From: Clarireedia homoeocarpa
Taxonomy: Eukaryota; Ascomycota; Leotiomycetes; Helotiales; Rutstroemiaceae
Assembly (NCBI GenBank): GCA_001465935.1
Contig: LNKV01000022.1
Coordinates: 186,001-250,000, forward strand
Length of the DNA stretch: 64,000 nt
Direction of reading: 5' to 3'
The notes under the pieces are model-generated. The model had not been told where the DNA came from. It was given only the letters and a program-made list of their open reading frames with translations, and made no database searches. The position numbers and the translations under genes were made by a program. Shown piece by piece: positions 32,041 to 42,451 of the stretch. Positions within the stretch are counted from its first letter, which is position 1; each line of letters begins with the position of its first letter.

Positions 32041-35000
32041 CTATTGTTCCCGAAACAGCATTTGCAGTCCAAAAAAATCATCGGGCCCAAAAGATCCATT
32101 AATTGCAAAGAGCCGTTCAATAGCTCTATATCCCTTAAGTGTAGCCCGCTGAAGAGCATTCCAACCATGACTGTCTTCCGCATCAGTGTCCACGTTGTGC
32201 TCGAGCAGCAGCTGGACCACCACCTCAAGCTCGTTCTCAACTGCATATAATAGCGGTGTCTGCCCATTTTCATCCTTCAAGTTGGGATTGATATTATCTG
32301 CCGCAAGCAAGAGCTCGACCACAGCATCATGTCTATGCACAATGGCACACATCAATGGTGTCTGACCATTGTCCCCTTTTATATTTACCTCAGCTCCATG
32401 CTTGATGAGAAACTTGACAACTTCAAAACGACCGTTTTCAGATGCGAAATGAAGTGCTGTGTGTCCATCTGTGTCTTGAGTATCCAGCTCTACTTGGTGC
32501 TCAACAAGGAACTTGACAATCTTGGTGTAGCCCTTTATAGATGCCAAATGAAGCAGTGTGGCTACCTCCAAATGTCCATTAGCAGATACTGAGTCCAATA
32601 GTGTCCATCCATCGTTGCTGGCAACAGACAGATCAGTATCTTTTTCAAGAAGAAGTTTCATTACTTCGAGATGTCCTCTTTGACATGCCGAATACAATGG
32701 TATCGATCCCTCGTCGTTATCAATAGAAAGATCAGCACCTTTTTCAAGAAGCAGTTTGACTACTTCAAGATGTCCACTATCACATGCTGAATTCAATGGT
32801 GTCCATCCATTGTTGCTGGCAACAGATAGATCAGCATCTTTTTCAAGAAGAAGTTTGACTACTTCGAGATGTCCATTATCACATGCTGAATTCAATGGTG
32901 TCCATCCATTCTCGTCTGGAACTGACATATCAGCACCTTTTTCAAGAAGCAGTTTGACTACTTCGAGATGTCCTTTATAATAGTCCTTTTTACATGCTAA
33001 ATGAAGTGGTGTCAAGCTTGTCTCTGTCTGAGCATTTAACTCTGCTGCATGCTCGACAAGAAACTTGACGACCTCGAAATATCCCTTTTCAGATGCGAAA
33101 TGAAGTGCTGTCCAGCCATCTGCATCTTGAGTATCCAGCTGTGCTTCGTGCTCAACAAGAAACATGATAACCTCATAATAGCCCTTTTTACATGCTAAAT
33201 GAAGTGGTGTCAAGCTTTTCTCTGTCTGAGCATTTAACTCTGCTGCATGCTCGACAAGAAACTTGACGACCTCGAAATATCCCTTTTCAGATGCGAAATG
33301 AAGTGCTGTCCAGCCATCTGCATCTTCAGTATTCACCTCTACTTGGTGCATAATAAGGGCTTTCACCGCGTCCATGTTGCCATTTCCTGATGCAACATGT
33401 AGTATGTTCCATTGTTTTACCTTCTCTATGAGAGAAACATCCCCCTTTATTTGTTCAAACATGAACATCATTATCTCCCCTCCGGCGATTAGATTAGCTG
33501 CTGCAGTTTCGAACACTCCTTTTGTAATTGGTACAGTGTACTCTTGTTGCTGACAAAAGACTTTCATAACTTCCTGTCCACATCGAGAGTTAGCTGCAGC
33601 AGCTTTGACCACCTCTTCGATTACTAGGACTTCAGGCCCTCGCCGTTCAAACAGGACCATCATCACCTCCTTCCCACTGCTTATATTACTTGCAGCAGCT
33701 TTTAAAATTTCTTCTGTAATGACAACATCTCTCCCTGTATGATCAAGGATGAATGCTAGTGTCTCTGCGTCTAACTTCTCTACCACCAAATGCATGATAT
33801 ACGTATCCAATAATGATGGCATCATTATTTCTGACCTACTAGTCGGGACAATTGTTTCCATATGGCTATCTTTTCTCGTCTTCACCGCTTGGAAATATCT
33901 ATCGAGAAGTAAAGTAAAAATTTTAGTGTGACCCATGGCAATCGCTCGATGTATTGCAGTATGTCCACTGATAGTTCGTGCCTCAATTTCAGCACCATTG
34001 TCAAGCAGTAAAAGAACGATTTTCTCGTGCCCTCTTTCACTTGCCTCAAAAAGTGCGGTGTGACCACTCGTAGTTTTTATCGATGTTTTGACTCTTTCAT
34101 TGAGGAAAATAGTCAAAGCCTGCTCATGACCATGGCGTGCTGCAAAATATATTGGAGTTTCTTTGCTCCGAGTTTCCGCCTCAGGATCCGCGCCTTTATC
34201 AATAAGATACTGGATGACTGCCACGTTGCCATGTTCCGATGCGTAATGAAGCGCGTTCTTCCCATAAAAGTCTTGGGAATCGATGCATGCGCCGGAATCC
34301 AAAAGAAGTCTTATCATCTCTTTATTTCCCATCGAGGCTGCTAGAGAAAGTGCCGTTCTGCTGTCCTTATCCAAGATACTTGTATCAACCTGTCTTTGTA
34401 AAAGATTATGAACGACGGATTCGTGCCCATGGATAATGCCTAAATGCAAACCCGTGTATCCATACCAGTTGACTTGGTTCCAATCGACGAATTTATTGCT
34501 CTCTAAATTGTCTAAAATTGACACAAGTCCAAATACGCAGCCCACGAAAAGTGGTGAAGGCGGTTCACATATCGAATCAGCCAAGAAAGCTGCTAAAGGA
34601 TTGCTTCTCTCTAAAGATCGATGAATGCTAATGGCAGCTGACATCCATTTCGAAAATGGAGGATCAGATGTCTCTGTCAGGATGAAGAAAGAAGTGGAAT
34701 TCTTCATTGCTGATATCCCTGAATCTATTTCTAGATGTTGTGCATGAACAGGCCAGTGTAATGTTGCATAAGGACGTAGTCCGGCCTTTGAATCGTCGAT
34801 TGGCTTCGTGCCTTGCATGAATTCGATCAAGCACCTTTCTGCTGCTAATAGATGCGTGTCTTCTTGAGAATAACCTATTCTATCTTCTAGATATTCTCGA
34901 ACAGACAAGTGAGCGAACCGGAATATCTTTGAGTCTCTGTCCCAAACTACCAGGTTGCAACACATATCTAATAGCTGAACTCGAGATAATGAGATCCGAT

Positions 35001-37924
35001 TCCCATTAGGCTCTAGAGAAACGGCGTCTAGGAACTCATCGGCATTTAAGGGACGCTGTGCACACATTAACCATTTCATAGCGTTTTCTGCCACTCGCTT
35101 GCTCAACTTGCTAGAATTTAGTATACGCGTGAAGATGACATCGTAGGATTCTCTCAAAGTTGTTGGAAGTCGTCCAAGCTCCTGCTCAACATCTTTCTCG
35201 TGCTTTATCCGTTGAACATCGCATAAATTCTGGATTTGAAGACTGACCCATCGGAACCTGTATCTATGTCAGCTAATAAAACCAATATCATACACCACGT
35301 TATCTCACATTCCATGCGCTCCATGTGTGAGTACACTCGTAACCTTGCTTCTCATATCATCAGAAACGAGGCCTGTAAGCAAACGTTTATTTCGAATAGA
35401 GCGTTCCACTTCCCAATGCACAAACCGAATGATATCTTCTTCATTATCACTGGCTGAGATGTGAACATTCGGTGAATTCTCAAGCCGACAGACAATGTCG
35501 TTATCGTCTCGACTCGAAACAAGCACCTTCACAAGGTTTTCTGAGCGCGTAATGATAATGTCCAAAGCCTCAAGTAGCTCGTGTCGCCGAAGTGGGTCGC
35601 ATTCATCTAGAGCATCAATAAAGATGATTCCAGGGTTTTCCTTCAAGAGCGCTAGAATAACATCGACACACTCCGCTGTTGTAAGTCTAAGAGGATCACA
35701 GCCATCATCTTCAGCCTCTTTCTTCCTAATCTGGTAACTATTGACTAATGGTTCTCTTATCGGAAGATCAGAAGTTGAGCAGGACAATTGTTTTAATATG
35801 CAACTCAGAATTTCATCGGGATTCGCACGTTCCGGTTCAGCTGGATTGCGCGTACAGTAGAAGTAGGCAATAGGCGCAGGTCTTACTCCATCCGGGATAT
35901 TGTTTATATAGAACTCTATAATCGAATATCTGCGACTTCGTTAAGCTGAGCTTGCATTTTAGGATCCTAGTTGATACTCACATAAGTTTGCTCTTGCCTG
36001 ATCCCGCTGGTTAAGATATCGTTAATATATTATAAAATTTTAAAACTATTGGGATCTTACGTATTCCATGTAGCCACAATATAGATGAAACACTAGATCT
36101 CCTCCACTCAATGAATGCCACCTTGTGTCGTAACCATTGCCCGGAGCCGTCCAAGATATTATTCCCTATGCTTTTATGATGGTTCTTGTATTGTATCTTG
36201 GAAACCCACTGAAGAATCTCACGGCGTTCACTCTCTAATTCTGCATCAGTATTTGTCCCTAACATCAGAGTAACAGAACCCGAAGAACATGCCCAAAGTA
36301 TTATGCCAATATTCTTGACTTTTTATAGCTTTTGAGCACAGAACGCGGGAATCTCTAGTCACAGAGTATAGCGTTACACACGAACTCTTAAGTTGATCGT
36401 ACGTTGAAAAGATAAAAAAGTCGTTGTGTGCTTACTCTTTAGCTGATCATGTAGCTCTGATAATTGCGTAGCTGAACGCCAGATTGGTTGACGTAACTCT
36501 AAAATCACATTATTTAGGCTGTGTAGACGAGATGCTGCTGCTATCTAGGAATTAGAAACACTGTTAGATCATATTGAGATACGATATTCTGAGTTACCTA
36601 TGTCCATAGATTCTATCTTTTTTAGGATAATAGTATTGCTGTTATCCATATCCTGCATTCCTATTTGGAAGAATTTACTTAGCTATCATTGCATTGTATA
36701 ATAAATAGATAGATAGAGTAAATTTACCATTTTTGAATATATCTACAAGCTGCTGCGACTTGAGTAGTGTATCTGAGTTAGCGTTAACGAAAAATTCTTG
36801 CATACAATACCACGAAATGCAGTGCACAGTATCTCGGGTTAGGAGCTCACCGATGGTAGAATCATTAATCTGCTTTTCTGACTTCGTAATATCTGCAAAA
36901 GTTTTACTAAAGCCTAATAACAAGACGGTGTTAATAACTGTTATACCTCCGTTCTAGAATTACATATAATTACCCTGATTCATCGAATCCACCATATGGT
37001 GGATATTTTGGATGCCTTGATAGATGTGTTAGCAATCACGAATCGCTGATTTGTATTGAGGAATCGGTCGAAGATGATCACTTACTCTCAGCATCTAGAA
37101 GACGTGTATATAAATTTACTTCAACTTGTTCCTTAGATATCTTCTTCAAGTATGTATCAACCATCAATTCCGGGGGTTTAAAAGAGCTTTTCAGTAAACG
37201 TGCTATATCTCAGTATTATTATATACCTTAGTGAGAGGAGAGCTTTCAACTGCGAACGTACCAGCGGTATTCTGAGAGTAATATTGCTTGGCTTGTGACA
37301 AAAAGGTTAGGACGGCTGAATATAGTCGGACAAGCGATGTCTCCAATTGATTTTTGACAGTCGAGGTTAGGTTAACATTGCACCCGAGATAACGAAGTTC
37401 GATAGTAGCGCACCGGGAGATCAAGTTCGAAATGCTTTCAATTCCTTCACACATGGCTCCGAAAGTCTGTGAGTCGTTGACGGCAATCTGCAATTTGATT
37501 AGTATATATTCTCATCGTAGTCTGTAGAGCGTACCTGGAGCAGAAACCGGATACCAGCCCAAGGCAAGGCTGCGTGAGATGGGTCGTATTGGACGACAAT
37601 ATCTCCGATATCCTTAAACTTCTGAATCCAAGTGGTGATTTTATCTAACATATCACGAATAATAACAATTTCCCCCTTGTTATTGGTGTATTTCCATCTT
37701 TTCAACAAGCAAATCTCTTTCTTGGCCTTGACTTGGTCAAGAATTTCGTCCAAAATATCTAACTTGTCCGTGCTACCTGCGAGTCTACCTTTATCCTCAT
37801 CACTCAGCGTTTGAAGGGCTTGCTGCCAAAGATTGTTGTTGGGCATACTGTTGAGATGAAATTTCATTAGTAAATGTCCAGGGCGTGGTTCTAGAACTTC
37901 AGGCTGTAAACGCATGGACGACAT
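32041..37924 (-). CDS. NLR (NACHT-ankyrin STAND) protein, ten exons
   Basis: Proposed exons: 37924-37535, 37487-37262, 37202-37086, 37015-36974, 36660-36598, 36540-36436, 36258-36061, 36006-35982 (25 nt), 35929-35309, 35257-32041. They sum to 5004 nt and stay in frame: 1667 aa. Residues about 50-200 form an N-terminal helical domain seen on many fungal NLRs (QYDPSHAALPWAGIRFLLQ). NACHT starts at about 375: P-loop WLHGIPGSGKSKL, then AYFYCTRNPAEPERANPDE, and Walker B GIIFIDALDECD at about 490-500. A winged-helix region follows (LSKRVAENAMKWLMCAQRPL, FAHLSVREYLEDR). About twenty ankyrin repeats fill about 855 to the end, interrupted by a different repeat (see findings). Such proteins sense ligands by their repeats and signal through the N-terminal domain, often in non-self recognition. 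The domain order is firm; the short exons 4-5 are least certain. Confidence 0.87.
32595..32975 (-). repeat. Ankyrin repeats with 99-bp period inside the NLR gene
   Basis: Four consecutive 33-residue units share GHLEVVKLLLEKxADLS and NGWTPLNSAC-type cores and are strongly alike at the DNA level (TTTTTCAAGAAG.AGTTTGACTACTTC blocks on the plus strand). Such homogeneity points to recent duplication or gene conversion between repeats. Confidence 0.8.
33001..33327 (-). repeat. Long direct repeat, period 198 bp (two ankyrin units)
   Basis: About 130 bp starting at 33001 recurs from 33199, nearly identical. The spacing of 198 bp equals exactly two 33-residue ankyrin units, so the duplicated block is a pair of repeats (LHFASEKGYFEVVKFLVEH plus the adjoining LTPLHLACKK unit). 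Confidence 0.85.
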
Positions 37925-39359
37925 ACTAGCCTACACGAATTCCAGATACTGCTACAACCGGAGCCGTGGTATTCATGTTCAATAGTCTGACTAAAGTTTG
38001 GATTGATAGTCTCGGAGCTTGATGAACAGGTATAACGAAGGAAACTTTATAAGTTCACAAATCGTTGTAGCAATGAGTATACAGAAGATATAAGCGCGGG
38101 GTACTGCATTGGATAATAATACGGTTCATATAGCTTTACGGCCTCCCGTATTGCTACCGTAGGCGATAGATACCATCTCGGTTCTATTTAATACCAAAAT
38201 AGATATATACCTCAAGTTGTAATTTTATAATATTTCTTTAATAGAACATTCTATTAGTTTAAATAGGTAACAAATAAGAAGTTAGAAAGAATATTATTAG
38301 AGATTATATAAAGCTTTTATTATTAAATTATCTTTATAAAATAGTCTCAAATTGTGTTCTGGTCGAATGTTGTGTGATGCTTCCTGATCTGAATGTTGAT
38401 TCTCGACAACTACTGTAAGATCAATGTGATGAATTAGTTATGTATTCCTCGAAATTCTACCATTTTTACATTGCTCAGTCATATTCACCTCATTCCGTTA
38501 TTATATAGCATTTTCAAGTAAGTGTTCGGCGCTTGCCACTTGGACAGAGATAGCTAGGTGCGTTGTATGAGACGAGATTCATCAGCGCCCATTCACTGAA
38601 TACTCATTTACATTGGTAAAGCCACCTGATTACAGCAGTTGCCTTCGGCCCTTCGAATACTAAATGATATGATTCTCTTGATGAAACGTCCTTATGGCCT
38701 ATAATCCCACAGTCAGCTACAACTTTCTAAGGGTCTTCTTAGACCGCGGACTGGATACCTATAGATGGGATTTTAGATTCTCCAACGTATCCTGGAGGGT
38801 ATCCGCCCACAATTGGGTTGAGGTCCCAACCTAGGTCTTTTATATGCTCTTTTTGGGTGATTTTGACTTTGCAGCCAATAATAACCTAATTCGCAATCAA
38901 AAGCGTGGCAAGCACAAAATGGCGGCACACCTTTCCCTTGTCGTGTAGCTACATCTTCAAATATAGAACTCAGAATGAACCTCTAGAGCCCCATATCGAT
39001 GAATAGACTTTAAAGTCAGCCTAGCGCTCGTAGCCCTGTGTGTGATCGCTCCTTCAGGACCTCCCTGTCCTTAAATATTCGTTCAATACGTTCCAATGTC
39101 CACGAAAATGGATGAACGATTATGATGAATGGGGCACTTGAACCGAGGACCTTGGAAAGTACGAGAGTGGTGTTTATTATACGGTTCATCTTGATGACGT
39201 GCTCGCAGATGGAAGACATAAGGCGATGCGCAAGCTTGGTAGCGGGAGTTTCTCTCAGGTTTAGCTGGCGAAAGACCAGTCCCGGGGGTATGACGATTTA
39301 ATCGACTATTATCTCTTTCGGATTGTCATACTTATAAAGGTAGTGGCCCTAGCTATTTA
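37925..39359. other. AT-rich region upstream of the NLR gene
   Basis: Holds the NLR promoter and a long AT-rich stretch. No intact gene and no TATA or known site that I can defend. Open frames are short. Confidence 0.4.
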
Positions 39360-39559
39360 GTTCTAAAGATTGTTCCAGTGAACATCTCAGAAACCAAAGT
39401 CCTAAAGCATCTTGTGCATCGCTCATCGGAGTATCCAGGGAGCAATCATGTCATGAAAGTACTGGATCACTTTGTAACTCAGACACCCCATAGAACTTAT
39501 GATGGCCTTGTCCTTGAAGTCGTCGGACTGAACGTTGTCAAGGGTACGAAGGTTTTCAA
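39360..39559 (+). pseudogene. SRPK-like protein kinase fragment
   Basis: One frame reads LKIVPVNISETKVLKHL, then SEYPGSNHVMKVLDHF and LVLEVVGLNVV. This resembles the N-lobe of SR-protein kinases as they occur in fungi (alanine-leucine-lysine strand, alpha-C Glu, KxLDHF and the hinge LVFEVxGxNV). The glycine loop and the whole C-lobe are absent, and a hAT-type MITE is inserted at 39560. It is a relic, not a working kinase. The match is from memory of the family and moderate in strength. Confidence 0.45.
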
Positions 39560-40106
39560 CAGTGTTGTCAGTAGTGTGCCCGTGCAATAGTGCACGCCCA
39601 CCGTATGCGCTAGTGTAATAGTGGATTCTATGTAGTTTGTGATATTGAAACTGATAGTATATTAAAACCGATTGTACAAACAGTTTTATATCCTCAAAAA
39701 CGACACGCACTGGCCGTATACTAAGTGTACAGCGACAACATAGGCAGAGGAGGTGAATCATATAACTAAACAGGGCCCGCAAAGATCACTCTTACAGATC
39801 GTCGTAATAAAATAAGAATAGTATTGTTGTAGGTACTTGAGTGTTTAAAATCGTTTTTGAGGAGGAATTATTGTACAAGAGTAATCCTAACGAGGAGAGC
39901 TCCTAATTTGAGTAGTAGAACTGTGAATATTATTTGAATTTAAATTATATTCCTCTTCTTGGCGTTCTAATAGTGCACTGCCAAGACACAGCCGTTTGCA
40001 CGCACTACGCTCCGTCCGTTTTGTGACCCCTCAAACGCACTACTGTACGTTTGGGAATGCCCTCAAACTGCGCTAGTTTACACGGTTTACACTACTGACA
40101 ACACTG
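39560..40106. mobile_element. hAT-type MITE, copy 1 (547 bp)
   Basis: Begins CAGTGTTGTCAGTAGTGT and ends with the exact reverse complement (40089-40106): an 18-bp perfect terminal inverted repeat. It is flanked on both sides by GTTTTCAA (39552-39559 and 40107-40114), an 8-bp target-site duplication. An 8-bp duplication and CAGTG ends are typical of the hAT superfamily. There is no transposase frame, so it is non-autonomous. It interrupts the kinase fragment. Its perfect ends suggest a fairly recent insertion. Confidence 0.88.
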
Positions 40107-40731
40107 GTTTTCAATATTGGAGAAAACTCTGATAGCAGATTAAGACTTCATGAGAGAGGGCATGACGCATGAGGAAGTTCGACTCCTAGCCAAATTTCCG
40201 AGAGCTCTCGGTCCTCGAACCCAGTGAGAGAAAACTAGCTAGTGAAATAGTAAGTCATTCATGGCTTCTTAAATCTTAAAAATTCAGAATTCAAGAATAC
40301 CTGTATCATTACACTTTCCTGGCGTGCATGCATGTTGCATACACAGCCTAGTCAGGTGTGCTACGCTGCTGCATATAGAGTATCTATTTTACGTGGTACT
40401 TATTTCTATTTCCAAACAGAAAAAGCTAAATCAAGACGTACTTGGATGCGCAGCTCAAAAGACATGAGAAACTGCACAAGGTTGGAGAGATTGTATCAGA
40501 TATTGCTACACCAAGGTCTAAAATTGTCTACTCGGCTTCAAATTAGACGAGAAAAATTCGTATAGATTGGCGACAGTACATCTTGTGGCGCAAATATGCC
40601 ATAATTACACGTAGTGGCTTAGAATTTTCATCATCCTGACCAACTTCAAGTTACAGAAATGGCCAGGAAGAGACTATCTCTAATAAATCGGTAACCATTT
40701 ACAGTAAGAATTACACTGTGTCTATAATAGC

Positions 40732-41493
40732 CAGTGTTGTCAGTAGTGTGCCCGTACAATAGTGCATGCCCACCGTGTGCGCTAGTGTAATAGTGGATCC
40801 TGTATAGTTTATAATATTGAAACCGATAGTACAAACAGTTTTATATCCTCAAAACGGCACGCACTGGCCGTATACTAAGTGCACGGCGACAATGTGGGCG
40901 GAGGAGGTAACCAAACAGGGCTCTAAAACCTTAGTCTCGTTTAAGATTTCAAAGACTTCAAATTCTGACCTTTTTGTAGCTCTAATATAGGAGGCACTTA
41001 AGTGTTTAAAATCGTAGTTAAGTATATCGATTTTGAGGAGGAATTATCGTACAAGAGTAATCCTAACGAGGAGAGCTACTAATTTGGGTAGTAGAACTGT
41101 AGATATTACTTGAATTTAAATTATATTCCTCTTTTTGGTAGTATACTACCAGGATACAGCCGTTTGTATGCACTACGCTCCACCAGTGGGTGTACTATCT
41201 ATCCGACCAACTCCCAAACTTCAATATTTGACTAAAATATATGCTTTTGAGATCTCTACTCTAGCAAGTGTATATACGAGCTCTTAATGATTAAATTGTA
41301 TTGGGATAATCAGATATATAAGTTTTCAAATGTCCAGATTGCACTTGGACAATCAGAAATCCGAGGTTGGTCGGATAGTTAGTACACCCACTGGTGCTCT
41401 GTCCGTTTTGTAACCTCTCAAACGCACTGCTGTACGTTTAGGAATACTCTCAAACTGCGCTAGTTTACACGGTTTGCACTACTGATAACACTG
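40732..41493. mobile_element. hAT-type MITE, copy 2 (762 bp with a nested insertion)
   Basis: Same family and orientation as copy 1: the first 100 bp and last 100 bp are very similar. The right end differs from the left in 2 of 18 positions of the inverted repeat. The flanks ATAATAGC and CTAACAGC match in 6 of 8 bases, a worn target-site duplication. Inside it, 41182-41395 is absent from copy 1 and is a separate element. Confidence 0.8.
41182..41395. mobile_element. Nested inverted-repeat element, 214 bp
   Basis: Begins ACCAGTGGGTGTACTA and ends with its reverse complement; the pairing continues through CTATCCGACCAAC with one mismatch, about 30 bp in all. Copy 1 of the surrounding MITE preserves the empty site. 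The duplication is about 5 bp (GCTCC/GCTCT), but mutations make its length uncertain. It carries no coding frame. The family is not assigned. Confidence 0.7.
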
Positions 41494-41866
41494 CTAACAG
41501 CGATGATGAGCACGCTTCCACGCGTCGTCTACAGCGAGCCGCGGGTGAATATCCCCCCCGCTCTGTATCTGGAGCGATGTTATTGAATAGTGCATCGCTG
41601 AATAACTCCTAGTAACAGCTTGATAATAACTGGTGAGCTGTTTCCAACCAGGGTGTATTATTCTATGTCTATATCGTCTATCCTGGACCCCCATCTATTT
41701 TTCTTAAATTTCTAAAGACCCTCTATATAAACCGATTCGTATCTACAAGGCGCGCCGCTAATAATATGCTGAAAGATTTGCTGAAGAGGTTCCCAGTTGG
41801 AGGAACGTCGGATCAGCTCGCCGTTAGCTGGTTGATATTAACCATCCATATCAATTCTGGTATTCT

Positions 41867-42451
41867 TCACAGCTTAGCCACCGGCTTCACTTTGTCCACA
41901 ACAATGAACAGAGCATCACCCGTAGCCAGAATCGTCCCATCACCATCCTCGATCGTAGCTTTCCCAAAGAGTTTCCGCCCATCTTTCCTCTCGATCCAAC
42001 TTCTACCAAGCACAATAGACGGTGTCCGGATAGGCTTCTTGTACGTGATGTTAAGGTACGCAGTCATCGCGGTCTTGTCGCTTGGTCTTGCGGCCCCTGC
42101 TGCATATCCTATCATATCGTCGAGTAAGACACCAACGAATCCACCATGGGAGGTGTCGATGTAGCCGTTTACATGGATGCCCAGACTGACGAGGTGGAAT
42201 ATTTCACCGTAGGGGCGATTGATGGAAGGCGGCGAGTAGAAGTATTGCCATGCTTTAATTGTCTCGTCGGTATTCAATGTAATGCTCATGAATGTATCAC
42301 CGGTATGCGGCTTTGGGATCCGTTGGATAGTATCGAACGGGCGAAGTTTGGGGTCCGAAAGGATGGCTTGGCACCATGGTATCAAGGAAAAATGGTCTGC
42401 TGTCGTTGCTGATACGGGGGCGAAGGGGAACAACTCTTTGGGGGCACTCAT
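41867..42451 (-). CDS. Hotdog-fold (4HBT/PaaI-like) thioesterase family protein
   Basis: Single exon, 194 aa, close to the family's usual length. The hotdog core is visible: the long helix HGGFVGVLLDDMIGYAAG with a conserved Asp pair, the strand TAYLNITYKKPI and the closing strand GTILATGDALFIVV. Such proteins hydrolyse acyl-CoA or related thioesters, often as dimers. The acyl substrate is unknown. No obvious targeting peptide: the N-terminus is MSAPKELFPFAP and the C-terminus VKPVAKL, whose AKL ending is a good type-1 peroxisomal signal (PTS1). Peroxisomal location is therefore likely, which would suit acyl-CoA chemistry. It is the first intact gene right of the AT-rich island. Confidence 0.85.
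   Translation of the reverse strand: MSAPKELFPFAPVSATTADHFSLIPWCQAILSDPKLRPFDTIQRIPKPHTGDTFMSITLNTDETIKAWQYFYSPPSINRPYGEIFHLVSLGIHVNGYIDTSHGGFVGVLLDDMIGYAAGAARPSDKTAMTAYLNITYKKPIRTPSIVLGRSWIERKDGRKLFGKATIEDGDGTILATGDALFIVVDKVKPVAKL

Noticed and set aside
37202..37262. A broken frame in the NLR gene at a 24-nt pseudo-intron
   Set aside because: A GTACGT donor at 37261 gives a normal 59-nt intron and restores the frame (QNTAARLLKSSF), so the gene is intact here.
26172..41866. Strong RIP across the island
   Set aside because: The ERG4 relic has few mutations and one MITE has perfect ends. Heavy RIP would have left many more stops. Only a measured dinucleotide index could settle a mild effect.
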